DNA from: Rhodanobacteraceae bacterium
GTDB lineage: Bacteria > Acidobacteriota > Terriglobia > Terriglobales > Acidobacteriaceae
Direction of reading: 5' to 3'
Length of the DNA stretch: 60,717 nt
Assembly: GCA_903970285.1 (NCBI GenBank)
Contig: CAJCHN010000030.1
Coordinates: forward strand, 1 to 60,717
In this document: in pieces, positions 59,717 through 60,717 of the stretch
Position numbering within the stretch: the first letter of the stretch is position 1
How the letters are laid out: every line of letters starts with the position of its first letter
Program-made: the position numbers and the translations under genes
Notes under the pieces: model-generated
What the model saw: the letters and a program-made list of their open reading frames with translations, nothing else
Databases searched by the model: none
Told to the model about the DNA's origin: nothing

Positions 59717-60717
59717 CTATTTGACGATCAGCGTCAGGTTGAACGTGATCTCGTTGGGATCGTCCAGCGCATAGCCGCTGGGGCAGTTGTTGCCGCCGCA
59801 CTGCGTGTTGTTGTTCACATCGACGTCGTAGCTGTACTGGGCGGCATGCACAGTGACCTGGACGGTGCTGGTCCCGGCCGGCGTGATCACCGTGGAGACA
59901 GTCGTGCCGTGCGTGCATCCGCTCAGCCCGGCCGACGAACCCGCCAGCAGCAGAACCGATCCAAGCAAGAGCAGCAGCTTGCCGGGACGCAGATAGCCGG
60001 CTCGCTGCAGCCGCCGGCGCATCAGCAGCAGAACGAAGCCCAGCGTTCCGCTGACCCACCACAGCATGCCGAAGCTGCCGGTAGCGACAATCGGCTGCAC
60101 GTTGGTATTGATGTTGAACGTGACCGGGGTCGGAGTTACCGGAGCGGCGGCGGTTCCCGACGCCACGACCGACGTCCCCGGGAAGGGTGCGCAGGTCGCG
60201 TAGGCCGGCAGTCCGGTGCAGCTGAAGGTAACAATTCCGGCCCAGCCGCCATACGGGTAGATGGTCAGCGTGGTGGAGCTGCTCTGCTGTCCAGGCGTGG
60301 TCGTGGTTGCGGCCACAATGGTTGGATTGAGCGGAGCCACGGCGATGAAGGCGCCAGAAGCATTCTGCTCGCAGGTTTGGGGTCCGGGTGTCGTCATGGC
60401 GCAGGGCGGCAATGTGACAGGAGGAGCGGAGACGGTAATCGCCTGATTGTTCGATTGCGAGTCTGCGTACGAGCCGTCCGAGCCATAGACCGCGAACACC
60501 GTGTAGGACGTCGCCAGCGAGCCATTCTCCTCCACGATCCCATTCGCGTTGGTAGTCAACGCATTCGAGGTGAGCGACGCTGTGTAGACCCCTGCCGCGT
60601 TGGCCGCGATCGGCACCGAGCCCAGCGTGGTCACCAGTTCGGTCTGATTGTTGACTGCATCGAACGTGACCGTGCCATTCGGAATGATCTTGACCGCTGG
60701 AGTCAGGACCGCCGTAA
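59717..60717 (-). CDS. Ig-like repeat surface protein, 5' end beyond window
   Basis: The frame enters from the right edge and ends at 59717, giving over 330 residues without a start. It contains Ig-like strand patterns (VTFDAVNNQTELVTTLGSVP, YTVFAVYGSDGSYADSQSNN), a cysteine-bearing segment (CAMTTPGPQTCEQNASG), a domain with GWAGIVTFSCTGLPAYATC, two hydrophobic segments (FGMLWWVSGTLGFVLLLMRR and LLLLLGSVLLLAGSSAG) and a short C-terminal domain ending NEITFNLTLIVK. Such Ig-like repeat proteins with late membrane segments are common, large surface proteins of Acidobacteria. The missing N-terminus probably holds further repeats and a signal peptide. Confidence 0.75.
   Translation of the reverse strand, partial: TAVLTPAVKIIPNGTVTFDAVNNQTELVTTLGSVPIAANAAGVYTASLTSNALTTNANGIVEENGSLATSYTVFAVYGSDGSYADSQSNNQAITVSAPPVTLPPCAMTTPGPQTCEQNASGAFIAVAPLNPTIVAATTTTPGQQSSSTTLTIYPYGGWAGIVTFSCTGLPAYATCAPFPGTSVVASGTAAAPVTPTPVTFNINTNVQPIVATGSFGMLWWVSGTLGFVLLLMRRRLQRAGYLRPGKLLLLLGSVLLLAGSSAGLSGCTHGTTVSTVITPAGTSTVQVTVHAAQYSYDVDVNNNTQCGGNNCPSGYALDDPNEITFNLTLIVK

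Overview
The window is GC-rich, densely coded DNA. It most likely comes from a soil acidobacterium (Terriglobia / Acidobacteriaceae type). That assignment is an inference from protein flavour: Ala/Pro-rich secreted proteins, a Wza/Wzz exopolysaccharide locus, a circularly permuted ATP-grasp plus alpha-E pair, and Ig-like repeat proteins. No rRNA or other direct marker is present.

Layout. 1-17.4 kb is mostly housekeeping: threonine ammonia-lyase (cut by the left edge), coaE and folD on the minus strand; a Trm112-like protein, PEP carboxylase, serA and a TPR-thioredoxin protein on the plus strand; then an aldo/keto reductase, an FmdB zinc ribbon, alpha-E and ATP-grasp proteins, an alpha/beta hydrolase, YggS, a GNAT and trxB. 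17.6-28.2 kb is a minus-strand exopolysaccharide / nucleotide-sugar operon, transcribed right to left: SLBB/Wza-like exporter, Wzz-like protein, O-antigen-ligase-like membrane protein, rfbB, rfbA, rfbD, a family 2 glycosyltransferase, a family 9 glycosyltransferase and gmhB. rmlC is not in the window. rfbB appears to begin at a CTG codon. A small disordered protein and a membrane diguanylate cyclase follow on the plus strand.

30.4-37.9 kb is an integrated mobile island. A 42-base direct repeat marks its ends: the left copy is the 5' half of a tRNA-Ile(CAT) gene, and the right copy lies inside an intact tRNA-Ile(CAT) gene. The island is visibly more AT-rich than its flanks. It carries a tyrosine integrase (frameshifted), an excisionase-like HTH protein, an HUH-type Rep-like protein, a zinc-finger protein, a Rap1a/Tai-like secreted protein, a zinc-ribbon protein of mobile DNA, a frameshifted secreted protein, a small serine recombinase with an inverted repeat at its promoter, and a two-gene cassette of unknown function (cytoplasmic protein plus four-helix membrane protein). 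That cassette is the best candidate here for an undescribed, possibly anti-phage, system.

38.2-51.8 kb is a glycan or glycolipid cluster: a methyltransferase, a GT9-like TPR protein and a HAD phosphatase on the plus strand, converging on a tightly overlapping minus-strand operon of three CgeB/GT4-like glycosyltransferases, a GT4, a B12-binding-type radical SAM protein, a CDP-paratose/tyvelose-2-epimerase-like SDR, a dTDP-L-rhamnose-4-epimerase-like SDR and a glycosidase-like protein whose barrel motifs look circularly permuted. A class III aminotransferase follows. The rhamnose genes at 20-23 kb could supply the substrate of the dTDP-rhamnose 4-epimerase.

51.9-60.7 kb returns to ordinary genes: a DinB-like protein, a membrane protein, YraN, CTP synthase, a two-helix membrane protein, a secreted protein, an arabinofuranosidase-like protein with altered catalytic residues, and an Ig-like surface protein cut by the right edge.
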